Source of the DNA: Rahnella variigena
GTDB lineage: Bacteria; Pseudomonadota; Gammaproteobacteria; Enterobacterales; Enterobacteriaceae
Assembly: GCF_003610915.1 (NCBI RefSeq)
Contig: NZ_NSDJ01000001.1
Span: forward strand, 1,612,001 to 1,676,000
Reading direction: 5' to 3'
DNA length: 64,000 bases
Shown here: one piece after another, positions 56,227 to 64,000 of the stretch
How positions within the stretch are numbered: the stretch's first letter is position 1
How the letters are laid out: every line of letters begins with the position of its first letter
The notes under the pieces: model-generated
Told to the model about the DNA's origin: nothing
Seen by the model: only the letters and a program-made list of their open reading frames with translations
Databases searched by the model: none
Made by a program: the position numbers and the translations under genes

Positions 56227-56334
56227 ATGAGACTATTCTTAGTTTCTAGTCGAAATATATCAAAAATCGTTGCGATACTCACATTTTCTTGGTGTTTTTC
56301 GGGATTCATTAGGAATCTGCCTAGTAAAAATTGA
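56227..56334 (+). CDS. Possible 35-aa small membrane protein
   Basis: ATG at 56227 has GGGAGGG eight to nine bases upstream, a strong ribosome site in a region with few others. The frame reads MRLFLVSSRNISKIVAILTF and on to a TGA at 56334. One hydrophobic segment is flanked by basic residues, compatible with a small inner-membrane protein. It is on the same strand as the RcsA-like gene, 252 bp before it. No known family; could also be a chance frame or a leader peptide. Confidence 0.4.
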   Translation: MRLFLVSSRNISKIVAILTFSWCFSGFIRNLPSKN

Positions 56335-56585
56335 TGGGTTTAACGATAAGATCGTGTAAATCGATCGGTTAAACCTATTGTTGCCTGCAATTATGAGCGA
56401 GAAAAACGATTTGAAGAGTTTCCGCTGCGTATTACTCTACATACGGCTACTGAAAAGATTTAAATAGGATATAGAACGAATTTAAATATTCGTTTTCCTT
56501 ATATCTCTCTGAGAGTGCTTTATTCTTCCCCGGTTTCACGGGGCAGGATTTAAGCGTTTTTAAAACCTCACAATTAGGCGGCTCA

Positions 56586-57182
56586 ATGCCTCGGGTAATA
56601 ATTTGGAGTGAGTGCCAGTATACAAAATTGGCGTTGAAAGAAATAATCTCCAGGAAGTTACCTTACGTTAATGAAGTCATTTCTTATGACCACGGCGATG
56701 AGGTGAACTTGTATGCAAAAGATTATCTGATCATTGATCCATCAGGCGGCGGGTTCCACAGATGTTATGAGTTTTTGCGAGAAAATATGAGCGTATTGGA
56801 CCCGGAAAGGATCCTCATTATGTCCTCTGCGGTCGATATGTTGATGCTTGAACTTTTGCTTAAGAAAGAATTTAAGTTTCTTAAGAAAAAAAACGAATTG
56901 CCTGTCGTCGTGACTTCAGTAGAACAGTTTATCCAGCTTCAGGGCACGACGCTTAACAAGCAGGCTTTTAATTACAATATTACCAGGATGGAAGAGAAGG
57001 TTTTAGTGATGATGATGTCTGGTCTGTCGGTGACAAGCATCTCAAATATTCTGAAACTGAGTGTCAAGACCGTAAGTGTACATAAGTGCAATTCCTTGAG
57101 AAAAATAGGCGTTGACGCCAACAGCAGTTCAGCTTTGTTTTTTTTGCATAAACACGCTGTGGGAAACAGAATTGGCAGTTAA
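56586..57182 (+). CDS. LuxR-type regulator, RcsA-like
   Basis: The 198-aa protein has a C-terminal LuxR/FixJ helix-turn-helix (about 130-190; ITRMEEKVLVMMMSGLSVTS and SNILKLSVKTVSVHKCNSLRKIGV). An N-terminal ~110-residue part resembles a receiver-like fold but lacks clear phospho-acceptor aspartates. Length and arrangement match RcsA (about 207 aa), the accessory partner of RcsB in capsule control. Two RcsAB-like boxes lie upstream and an exopolysaccharide operon downstream. I do not give it the name rcsA with certainty because E. coli rcsA is not near its capsule genes. The ATG follows AGGCGGCTCA. Confidence 0.75.
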   Translation: MPRVIIWSECQYTKLALKEIISRKLPYVNEVISYDHGDEVNLYAKDYLIIDPSGGGFHRCYEFLRENMSVLDPERILIMSSAVDMLMLELLLKKEFKFLKKKNELPVVVTSVEQFIQLQGTTLNKQAFNYNITRMEEKVLVMMMSGLSVTSISNILKLSVKTVSVHKCNSLRKIGVDANSSSALFFLHKHAVGNRIGS

Positions 57183-57919
57183 AAGTGATGCTATGGTCAG
57201 ATTTTTTACGATGCTGTCCGTCAGGGCTGGACAATTTCGGCACAGGAAAGTCCAGTTTGTCTTAGGTAATAAGTAAATATTTGAATATATAAAAATGAGT
57301 AAGACCTTTTTGGCAACACCAGGGAACCCTTTCACTAAGAAAAAACCAGATCCCCTCAGGCCATAATTGTCATGGCGTCATCATCTATGGCGCCGGAAGT
57401 CCACAGTACATTGAGTTTCTGAGTGGCAGTAATAGCCGGAGCATGTACGGGGCGTTGTGGTTTGCCTATGGACAGGAAGAGTTTACTCATTTTTTTTTGA
57501 TAAAGAGAATATTAAGTGATGCATAGGTGAATAAAACGTTATTTGCCCGTTGCAACTTTAATGTAGATCTACCCGCATAAATCACCCTGAATATTTTGGT
57601 GAGGATTAACTGCGTTAAAAATTATCTTGGTTATGTTTTGGCAAATTGGTGGCCGTAAACCAGGGGCGGTAGCATGGCCAAAAAACAATGAGTTATCATG
57701 TGCGTATTAAGAATGTATAAAACTTAACTATAAATTTTGCAATAGACTTTCTAGAGCATGAGATTTTTCTCTGCATCAGGAAATGTTATGCGTTTTATTT
57801 ATGACTATAACATTTGATGTCTGACTCACGCAGCTATCGCATTATTATTCATCAGCATAAAATTCCTTCAGGCAAAGGCGTGAGGGAGGATTATTATCGT
57901 TAATTGTTGTGAGGTGCAT
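57183..57919. promoter_or_regulatory. Exopolysaccharide operon leader with JUMPStart
   Basis: This 737-bp region precedes wbaP. The first part (to about 57340) is AT-rich. A GC-richer, coding-like stretch at about 57340-57500 has no usable start codon in its best frame and may be a gene remnant. JUMPStart/ops follows at 57645-57676. A half-match to the RcsAB box, TAAGAATGTATAAA, lies at about 57708-57721. The final 190 bases are an untranslated leader. Confidence 0.55.
57645..57676 (+). promoter_or_regulatory. JUMPStart element with ops site (RfaH recruitment)
   Basis: The stretch ends GGCGGTAGCATG at 57665-57676, one base from the ops sequence GGCGGTAGCGTG. The preceding GTAAACCAGG part also agrees with the JUMPStart consensus. 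ops pauses RNA polymerase and recruits RfaH, which allows long polysaccharide operons to be read through. It is 244 bp before wbaP. Confidence 0.88.
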
Positions 57920-59350
57920 ATGACATTTCTCACCAGGAACCTTTGGTCAAATTTATTACTCGCGTTATCCGATTTTCTTAGCTTCACCCTTTCTCTGTAT
58001 CTGGCTAAAGGGATACTCAGTCAGGTCATGACGGATTTTGAGCAACGGATCCCCGCGGCACAGACTTCCGGCTGGATTGCGTTGCACAGCTTATTAGCCA
58101 TTTGCTGTGTGGCGTGGTTTCACCTGCGACTAAGACATTATTACTATCGAAAAACATTCTGGTTTGAATTGAAAGAAATCCTGCGCACTCTGCTTATTTT
58201 TGCGCTTATCGAAATCGCAGTGATCGCCTTTGCTAAATGGTATTTCTCCCGTTATCTCTGGGTACTGACCTGGACTCTTGTACTTATTCTGGTGCCATTC
58301 GCGCGAATGATGACCAAGCGTGTGCTGGATTCACTCGGGCTTTGGGAACGAGATGCAATCATTATTGGCAGCGGCAATAATGCGCGTGAGGGGTATAACG
58401 CCATTAAAAGTGACCGAAACCTCGGACTGCGGGTTCTTAAATTTATTTCCAGTGAACCCAGCGACCAGCCCGGAGATGCGATAGAAGGCGTGCCGGTTAT
58501 GCCTTCGGACGAAAACTGGGTACGCACTAATGTCGATAAAAAGACGCAGTTTATCGTGGCCGTAGAATCGCATCAGAGCGACATCCGAAATGCATGGCTG
58601 CGGGTATTTATGATTAATGGATACCGGTCCGTTTCTGTCATTCCCACGCTTCGCGGTATGCCGCTGGATAACACCGACATGTCATTTATATTCAGCAAGG
58701 AAGTGATGATTTTCCGCGTGCATCAGAACCTGGCGAAATGCTCCTCGCGGTTGGCAAAACGCTTATTTGATATCGTCGGTTCACTGGCGATCATCATGCT
58801 GTTGTCGCCGCTGCTGCTCTACATCAGCCGTAAAGTGAGAAAAGATGGCGGGCCCGCAATTTATGGTCATGAACGCATTGGTCAAAATGGTAAACCCTTT
58901 AAATGTCTGAAATTCCGCTCGATGATAATTAACTCGAAGGAAGTGCTGGAAGAATTGCTGGAAAATAATGCTGAAGCGCGACAGGAATGGGATCTGACGT
59001 TCAAACTAAAATACGATCCACGCATAACGGCTATCGGCCATTTTCTGCGCCGGACCAGTCTTGATGAGTTGCCGCAACTCTTTAACGTTTTAAAAGGTGA
59101 AATGAGTCTGGTAGGACCGCGTCCTGTTATTACTGCTGAACTGGATCGTTATTGCGATGAAGTTGATTATTACCTGCTCAGCAAACCGGGAATGACCGGG
59201 CTTTGGCAGGTGAGCGGACGCAGTGAAGTCGATTACTCAACCCGTGTTTATCTTGATGCCTGGTATGTCAAAAACTGGTCAATGTGGAATGACATCGCCA
59301 TTTTATTTAAAACCGTGAGTGTTGTGCTCAGAAGAGAGGGGGCTTATTAG
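57920..59350 (+). CDS. wbaP: Undecaprenyl-phosphate hexose-1-phosphate transferase (WbaP/AmsG-like)
   Basis: The 476-aa inner-membrane enzyme starts exopolysaccharide repeat assembly by moving galactose-1-P or glucose-1-P from UDP-sugar to undecaprenyl phosphate. Four N-terminal helices come first (LLLALSDFLSFTLSLYLA onward), then a soluble domain with Rossmann-like IIIGSGNNAREGYNAIKSD, and the C-terminal sugar transferase domain (about 275-476). That domain has KRLFDIVGS, GHERIGQNGKPFKCLKFRSM, RRTSLDELPQLFNVLKGEMS and VGPRPV. WbaP and WcaJ have the same layout, so galactose against glucose is not decided. GAGG precedes the ATG. First gene of an order wbaP-wza-wzb-wzc like ams. Confidence 0.92.
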   Translation: MTFLTRNLWSNLLLALSDFLSFTLSLYLAKGILSQVMTDFEQRIPAAQTSGWIALHSLLAICCVAWFHLRLRHYYYRKTFWFELKEILRTLLIFALIEIAVIAFAKWYFSRYLWVLTWTLVLILVPFARMMTKRVLDSLGLWERDAIIIGSGNNAREGYNAIKSDRNLGLRVLKFISSEPSDQPGDAIEGVPVMPSDENWVRTNVDKKTQFIVAVESHQSDIRNAWLRVFMINGYRSVSVIPTLRGMPLDNTDMSFIFSKEVMIFRVHQNLAKCSSRLAKRLFDIVGSLAIIMLLSPLLLYISRKVRKDGGPAIYGHERIGQNGKPFKCLKFRSMIINSKEVLEELLENNAEARQEWDLTFKLKYDPRITAIGHFLRRTSLDELPQLFNVLKGEMSLVGPRPVITAELDRYCDEVDYYLLSKPGMTGLWQVSGRSEVDYSTRVYLDAWYVKNWSMWNDIAILFKTVSVVLRREGAY

Positions 59351-59639
59351 ACTGATAACTACGATCCCGTGATGATTTTTTAATAAATTATTCTGCACCA
59401 GATGCCTTTATAAGAAATAAATCCGTCACCTTAATTTGCATGAAAAATAAGTTTTAATACTTTCGTAGTCCTGGTTATTCAGACTGTATAAAAGGGTTTG
59501 AATCGCTCCGGAATGAAAGTGTTTTGATGCTTTTGTTAATATCTACACACAGGAATGAGAAACTGCGACTGCCAGATTGGGAATAGGGATTCTCTCTGAT
59601 AGGCAGATATTAAACCTGAAATACAGATGATGTGAAATA

Positions 59640-60776
59640 ATGAAAAATAGATTTTTGAATATTTCTCTGATGATAACCGCGTTGGGGTTATTAAGTGGAT
59701 GCACCCTTGTTCCAGGCCAGAGTTTAAAAACAGCAGGAAAAGAAGTCGTTGAACAACCCGATAGACATTATGATATTGATAAGCTGGTTAATATTTATCC
59801 CCTGACGCCAGCACTGATCGATAATTTACGACCGCAATCAGTGATAGCCCGCCCCAATCCGCAGTTAGATCAGCAGCTTAAAGATTATGAATATCATATC
59901 GGTATCGGCGATGTACTGATGGTGACCGTCTGGGACCATCCTGAACTGACGACACCGGCAGGTCAGTATCGAAGTGCCAGTGATACCGGTAACTGGGTGA
60001 ATTCAGACGGTACGATTTTCTATCCCTATATTGGTAAATTAAAAGTCACCGGTAAAACGGTCACCCAGGTTCGTCAGGAAATCAGTACCCGTCTGGCAGC
60101 TTATATTGAAAGCCCGCAAGTTGACGTCAGTATTGCCGCGTTCCGTTCGCAAAAAATTTATACCACCGGGGAAGTCGTAAAATCCGGCCAGCAACCCGTC
60201 ACTAATATTCCTCTTACTGTCATTGACGCCATCAATGCGGCAGGGGGATTAGCGCCGGATGCGGACTGGCGTAACGTTGTGCTCAACCATAAAGGTCAGA
60301 ATACGCAGATTTCCCTGCATGCTCTGATGCAAAAAGGCGACCTGACACAGAACCGCTTACTGTATCCCGGTGACATTCTGTTCGTACCGCGTAATGACGA
60401 CCTTAAAGTGTTTGTGATGGGAGAAGTCACAAAACAGAGCACGCTGAAAATGGATCGCAGCGGAATGACGCTGGCCGAAGCGCTGGGTAACTCAGACGGT
60501 ATCTCACAAAGCATGGCAGATGCCTCCGGGATATTTGTCATTCGACCGCTTAAAGGCAGCAATAAAAGCAAAATCGCCGACATCTATCAGTTAAATGCAA
60601 AAGATGCCTCCTCGATGGTGATGAGCACTGAATTCCAGCTGCAACCTTACGATATCGTTTATGTCACTACAGCACCGCTTGTTCGCTGGAATCGTGTGAT
60701 ATCTCAGATAGTCCCGACCATTGCGGGTGTGCATGACATGATTGAAGGCACACGTTACATCAACCAGTGGAACTGA
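59640..60776 (+). CDS. wza: Outer-membrane polysaccharide export lipoprotein Wza
   Basis: The 378-aa lipoprotein (signal [10 protein letters not shown], lipidated C21) forms the octameric outer-membrane channel for capsule or exopolysaccharide. The poly-export domain has [42 protein letters not shown] and [21 protein letters not shown]. Two SLBB domains follow ([37 protein letters not shown]). The C-terminal helix [19 protein letters not shown] crosses the outer membrane. Length as in E. coli Wza (379). The 289-bp gap after wbaP has no visible gene. Confidence 0.95.
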   Translation: MKNRFLNISLMITALGLLSGCTLVPGQSLKTAGKEVVEQPDRHYDIDKLVNIYPLTPALIDNLRPQSVIARPNPQLDQQLKDYEYHIGIGDVLMVTVWDHPELTTPAGQYRSASDTGNWVNSDGTIFYPYIGKLKVTGKTVTQVRQEISTRLAAYIESPQVDVSIAAFRSQKIYTTGEVVKSGQQPVTNIPLTVIDAINAAGGLAPDADWRNVVLNHKGQNTQISLHALMQKGDLTQNRLLYPGDILFVPRNDDLKVFVMGEVTKQSTLKMDRSGMTLAEALGNSDGISQSMADASGIFVIRPLKGSNKSKIADIYQLNAKDASSMVMSTEFQLQPYDIVYVTTAPLVRWNRVISQIVPTIAGVHDMIEGTRYINQWN

Positions 60777-60778
60777 CC

Positions 60779-61213
60779 ATGTTCTCTTCAGTTCTTGTAG
60801 TGTGCACCGGCAATATATGTCGTTCGCCAATGGCCGAACGGATCATGAAGCAATATTTTCCTGAAAAAATGATCCGTTCCGCTGGACTGATGGCCATGGT
60901 CAATCACCCGGCTGATGAGACTGCTGTGATTGTTTCCGGGCGCCACGGTGTGTCGTTAGAAGGACATAAAGGCACGCAGTTTCGGACTTCGATGGCCGGA
61001 GAGTTCGACCTTATTTTGGTGATGGAAGATAGGCACCTGGAACACATCAGCGAAATGGCTCCACAGGCCAGAGGCAAAATCATGCTACTGGGACACTGGT
61101 CAGAACATCGGGAAATCCCGGATCCCTATCGCAAAAGCCAGGAAGCCTTCGAATCCGTTTATCAGCTTATTGATCAGGCCTGTCAACGCTGGGCACAGAA
61201 GCTCACCGCCTAA
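60779..61213 (+). CDS. wzb: Low-molecular-weight protein tyrosine phosphatase Wzb
   Basis: The 144-aa cytosolic phosphatase removes phosphate from the tyrosine tail of Wzc and so lets polymer assembly cycle. The P-loop VCTGNICRSP (C and R of CX5R) and the general-acid DPYRKS motif are present. The ATG at 60779 lies two bases after the wza stop; the upstream frame MELT would overlap wza. wzc begins 19 bp after the stop. Matches AmsI/Wzb in size. Confidence 0.95.
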   Translation: MFSSVLVVCTGNICRSPMAERIMKQYFPEKMIRSAGLMAMVNHPADETAVIVSGRHGVSLEGHKGTQFRTSMAGEFDLILVMEDRHLEHISEMAPQARGKIMLLGHWSEHREIPDPYRKSQEAFESVYQLIDQACQRWAQKLTA

Positions 61214-61232
61214 TCTCTCAGGAAATCATCGC

Positions 61233-63410
61233 ATGTCATCAGCTATTTCAAAAATAACCGCAACACCAGACTCTGACGAAATCGATTTGGGACGCCTTTA
61301 TGGGGAAATTCTCGATCACCGTAAACTAATTATTATTCTGACCATGGTTATCACTCTGTTGGCGGTAACTTATGCCCTATTCGCCACACCTGTTTACCAG
61401 GCCACAGCGATGATACAGATTGAACAAAAAAAGGGTAACGCTATCCTTGATAGCATTAGCCAGATGTTACCGGATTCTCAGCCTGTTTCTGAACCTGAGA
61501 TTGCATTGTTGCAATCCAGAATGATCTTAGGCAAAACCGTTGATGATCTTAATTTACAGGCTGTTATAACTCAGAATTACTTTCCGGTATTTGGGCGAGG
61601 CTGGGCAAGGATGACCGGCGAGATCCCGGGAAAACTGAGCATCAGTCGTTTGTATATCCCTAAAACCAGTAATGATGTACCGAATATTACGCTGACAGTT
61701 ATTGATAAACACCGTTTCCAGGTCGAAGGTGATAATTTCAAACTGGATGGAGAAGTGGGGACCTTAATTGCACAAGATGGCATTGCCCTGAACGTCCGGA
61801 GTATGGATGCTGATCCAGGAACACAATTCACGGTCAACTATATAACGCGATTAGATGCTATCAACGGTTTAATCAATTCGCTTACTGTCGACGAACAGGG
61901 TAAAGATACGGGGATCCTAAACCTGTCATTCAATAGTGATGACAGGGTGCTGGCAGCGTCAGTCCTTAATGATATTAGCCAAAACTATCTGAACCAGAAT
62001 ATTGCCCGTCAGGCTGCTCAAGATGCGAAAAGCCTGGAGTTTCTGAATCAGCAGTTACCGCTTGTACGAAGCGAACTGAACGATGCTGAGGATAAACTTA
62101 ATGTGTACCGCCGTCAGAAGGATTCGGTTGATTTATCGCTAGAAGCAAAATCGGTACTTGAGCAAATCGTTAATGTAGACAGCCAGCTTAATGAACTGAC
62201 GTTTCGCGAGGCCGAGATTTCGCAACTTTATACGAAAAGCCATCCGACGTATAAGGCCCTGCTGGAAAAACGTCAGACCTTGGTGCATGAGCGAGATAGC
62301 CTAAATAAACGTGTGACGGCAATGCCGGCTACTCAACAAGAAGTAGAGCGTTTGAGTCGAGATGTTGACTCTGGCCGGGCTATTTATATGCAGTTGCTCA
62401 ATCGTCAGCAAGAACTCAGTATCGCCAAATCCAGTGCAATCGGTAATGTGCGTATTATCGACAACGCAATAACACAACCTAAACCGGTGAAACCAAGAAA
62501 AACCCTGGTTGTTTTGATCGGTATTGTTGCGGGGCTATTTGTTTCTTTTTCACTCGTTTTACTGAAAGTTTTTGTGCGTCGTGGAATTGAATCTCCGGAG
62601 CAGCTGGAAGAAGTTGGCGTCAGCGTTTATGCCAGTGTCCCGCTTTCCGAGTGGTTAAATAAGAAAAATAAACCAGAGAGATCAAATAGAAGTGGGGGGA
62701 GAAAAAGGCAATCTGAAATCAAATTCCTGGCAGTAGAAAACCCAGCAGACTTAGCCATTGAAGCCATCCGTAGTCTGCGAACGAGCTTGCATTTTGCCAT
62801 GATGGAAGCAAGTAATAATATTCTGATGATCTCCGGTTCAACCCAAAACGCGGGTAAAACATTTATTGCCAGTAATCTGGCAGCGGTCATTGCCCAGTCA
62901 GGTAAAAAAGTACTTTTTATTGATGCAGACATGCGAAAAGGGTATTCACATAAACTTTTCAGATTTACAGGAGAGCTAGGGTTGTCGGATATTCTTTCCG
63001 GAAAAATAAATATTAATGAAATAGAGAAACATGTACCGGAGATCGGCATTGATTTCATCCCAAGAGGAAAGTTACCGCCTAACCCTTCAGAATTACTGAT
63101 GCATAAACGCTTAAGTTCAATGCTTGACTGGGCTTCAGATAACTATGATTTGGTTATTATCGATACACCGCCTATTTTAGCCGTAACAGATGCAGCCATT
63201 ATTGGTCGTTGCGCTGGCACATCATTGCTGGTTGCTCGTTATGGAACAAACACAGTTAAAGAAGTAGAGGTCAGTATCAGGCGTTTTGAGCAAGTGGGTG
63301 TGCAAATAAAAGGTTGTATTCTCAATGGCGTGCTTAAAAAGGCGAGTAGCTACTACGGTTACGGTTATAGTCAATATGATTACTCTTACGCTGATAACAA
63401 AGAAAAATAG
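61233..63410 (+). CDS. wzc: Polysaccharide co-polymerase / tyrosine autokinase Wzc
   Basis: The 725-aa inner-membrane BY-kinase controls chain length and export with Wza. The N-terminal helix is IIILTMVITLLAVTYALFA. A large periplasmic Wzz-like domain with coiled coil runs to about 425. The second helix TLVVLIGIVAGLFVSFSLV follows. The cytosolic kinase has Walker A SGSTQNAGKTFIASN (about 534-548), A' LFIDADMRKG and Walker B LVIIDTPP (about 638). The C-terminal tyrosine cluster YYGYGYSQYDYSY has seven tyrosines for phosphorylation. The ATG at 61233 has AGGA upstream. Length is typical (720 in E. coli). Confidence 0.96.
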   Translation: MSSAISKITATPDSDEIDLGRLYGEILDHRKLIIILTMVITLLAVTYALFATPVYQATAMIQIEQKKGNAILDSISQMLPDSQPVSEPEIALLQSRMILGKTVDDLNLQAVITQNYFPVFGRGWARMTGEIPGKLSISRLYIPKTSNDVPNITLTVIDKHRFQVEGDNFKLDGEVGTLIAQDGIALNVRSMDADPGTQFTVNYITRLDAINGLINSLTVDEQGKDTGILNLSFNSDDRVLAASVLNDISQNYLNQNIARQAAQDAKSLEFLNQQLPLVRSELNDAEDKLNVYRRQKDSVDLSLEAKSVLEQIVNVDSQLNELTFREAEISQLYTKSHPTYKALLEKRQTLVHERDSLNKRVTAMPATQQEVERLSRDVDSGRAIYMQLLNRQQELSIAKSSAIGNVRIIDNAITQPKPVKPRKTLVVLIGIVAGLFVSFSLVLLKVFVRRGIESPEQLEEVGVSVYASVPLSEWLNKKNKPERSNRSGGRKRQSEIKFLAVENPADLAIEAIRSLRTSLHFAMMEASNNILMISGSTQNAGKTFIASNLAAVIAQSGKKVLFIDADMRKGYSHKLFRFTGELGLSDILSGKININEIEKHVPEIGIDFIPRGKLPPNPSELLMHKRLSSMLDWASDNYDLVIIDTPPILAVTDAAIIGRCAGTSLLVARYGTNTVKEVEVSIRRFEQVGVQIKGCILNGVLKKASSYYGYGYSQYDYSYADNKEK

Positions 63411-63420
63411 ATTTTAGATC

Positions 63421-63450
63421 TCCGTCTGGGAGACAAGTTTCTCAGACGGA
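63421..63450 (+). terminator. Hairpin between wzc and glycosyltransferase gene
   Basis: TCCGTCTGGGAGA pairs with TTTCTCAGACGGA (13 bp including two G-U pairs) around a CAAG loop. No T run follows, so it is more likely an attenuator or mRNA-stabilising structure than a full stop. Comparable hairpins after wzc are known in capsule operons, where they lower expression of the distal genes. Confidence 0.6.
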
Positions 63451-63517
63451 ATGCTCATCATTAAATAAGTGACCCTGTTAATAAATATGCAGCACCTTCG
63501 AAGAAATGGGAAATAAA

Positions 63518-64000
63518 ATGAAAATAATGATATTCAACACATTGTATTTCCCCTACAGAATTGGTGGCGCCGAGGTTTCGGTTCAGCTCCTTGCCGAAGA
63601 ACTCGCGCTGCAAGGACATACAGTGAGAGTGGTGAGTCTTACGGAAGGGGATGAAAGGGAAGTGACTACGCTTAATGGGGTAGAGCTTGTTAAGTTACCG
63701 TTATCCAATATCTATTGGCCATTTACGAATGAAAATAAAAGCTTTTTAAAAAAGGCTATCTGGCATTTGTTCGATTATTTGAATGTGAAAATGTATTTTA
63801 AGGCTTTGAAAGAAATCCAGATATTTGCTCCTGATATTGTCCATACAAATAATATATCAGGATTTTCAGTGCTTTTATGGAAGGCTGTAAAGAAATGCAA
63901 GGTCAGACTCATACATACTTCAAGAGACTATTATCTTTTTCATCCTAATAGCACATTATTTAGTCATGGTCAGAGGATGAGTTTAAAAGGTGAAAGTATT
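63518..64000 (+). CDS. Glycosyltransferase family 4, C-terminus cut by window edge
   Basis: The visible 161 residues begin MKIMIFNTLYFPYRIGGAEV, the GT-B N-terminal domain of GT4 enzymes. GGAEVSVQLLAEELALQGH is the usual loop and helix, followed by FAPDIVHTNNISGFSVLLWK. GT4 enzymes add a sugar from a nucleotide donor to the growing lipid-linked repeat on the cytosolic face. The donor-binding C-terminal domain is outside the window, so linkage and sugar are unknown. It is the first assembly gene after wzc, where ams clusters carry amsB. GAAATGGG precedes the ATG. Confidence 0.88.
   Translation, partial: MKIMIFNTLYFPYRIGGAEVSVQLLAEELALQGHTVRVVSLTEGDEREVTTLNGVELVKLPLSNIYWPFTNENKSFLKKAIWHLFDYLNVKMYFKALKEIQIFAPDIVHTNNISGFSVLLWKAVKKCKVRLIHTSRDYYLFHPNSTLFSHGQRMSLKGESI

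Larger units (their letters stand above)
55733..56585. other. Long AT-rich regulatory region before the RcsA-like gene
   Basis: This 853-bp low-GC region holds two RcsAB-like boxes and a possible 35-codon ORF, listed separately. A CCCCG-N7-CGGGG hairpin lies near 56528-56544, about 40 bp before the RcsA-like start. The leader length and A/T content are typical for genes silenced by H-NS, such as rcsA. No other feature seen. Confidence 0.6.

Overview
The window is chromosomal DNA from a member of the Enterobacterales. The left end carries the order hemL / clcA-erpA / btuF-mtnN / dgt / degP / cdaR, which matches the E. coli block. yadS is missing, and gudPXD sits directly beside cdaR. Protein identities, a Csu-type fimbrial operon, chitinases, and an exopolysaccharide cluster ordered like the Erwinia amylovoran (ams) genes suggest a plant-, insect- or soil-associated Yersiniaceae/Erwiniaceae relative such as Rahnella. 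That genus guess is inference. I saw no rRNA, tRNA, CRISPR array, insertion sequence or prophage.

Layout. 1-8.5 kb: core housekeeping genes for heme, chloride/proton exchange, Fe-S assembly, B12 uptake, MTA/SAH nucleosidase, dGTPase and periplasmic protease. 8.5-14.2 kb: the glucarate regulon, with cdaR followed by gudP-gudX-gudD. A repeated 11-bp motif lies upstream of both units and a perfect CRP-type palindrome overlaps the cdaR stop codon. 14.2-18.8 kb: a shikimate-dehydrogenase-like gene, a small P-loop kinase and a PEP-mutase/isocitrate-lyase family gene, then a divergent LysR gene, alkB and a cold-shock-domain protein. 18.9-24.9 kb: a six-gene Csu-type chaperone/usher operon on the minus strand. 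25.3-28.7 kb: ydcF, a DHA2 efflux pump and its divergent LysR regulator.

28.8-36.1 kb is the most interesting part. A GH18 chitinase with no signal peptide, a minimal membrane-anchored winged-helix regulator, a GH108 muramidase, a LysR regulator, a LydA-like holin and a Sec-signal GH19 chitinase lie together. Muramidase plus holin next to chitinases is the signature of a holin/endolysin-dependent (type 10) protein secretion system. Here it appears in a gene arrangement unlike the Serratia chiWXYZ cassette.

36.2-48.5 kb: an aminotransferase and an ABC permease/binding-protein pair behind a MetJ-like operator; a DUF1345 protein; a possible HDxxH metalloenzyme coupled to a LysE exporter; an AraC regulator; plaP; azlCD with a divergent cupin-type regulator; an orphan two-gene unit; and an acyltransferase overlapping an RND efflux operon. 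48.5-55.7 kb: that RND pump and its adaptor, then a P-type cation ATPase with an altered ion-site motif. 55.7-64 kb: RcsAB-like boxes, an RcsA-like regulator, a JUMPStart/ops element, and wbaP-wza-wzb-wzc-glycosyltransferase starting an exopolysaccharide cluster that runs off the right edge.
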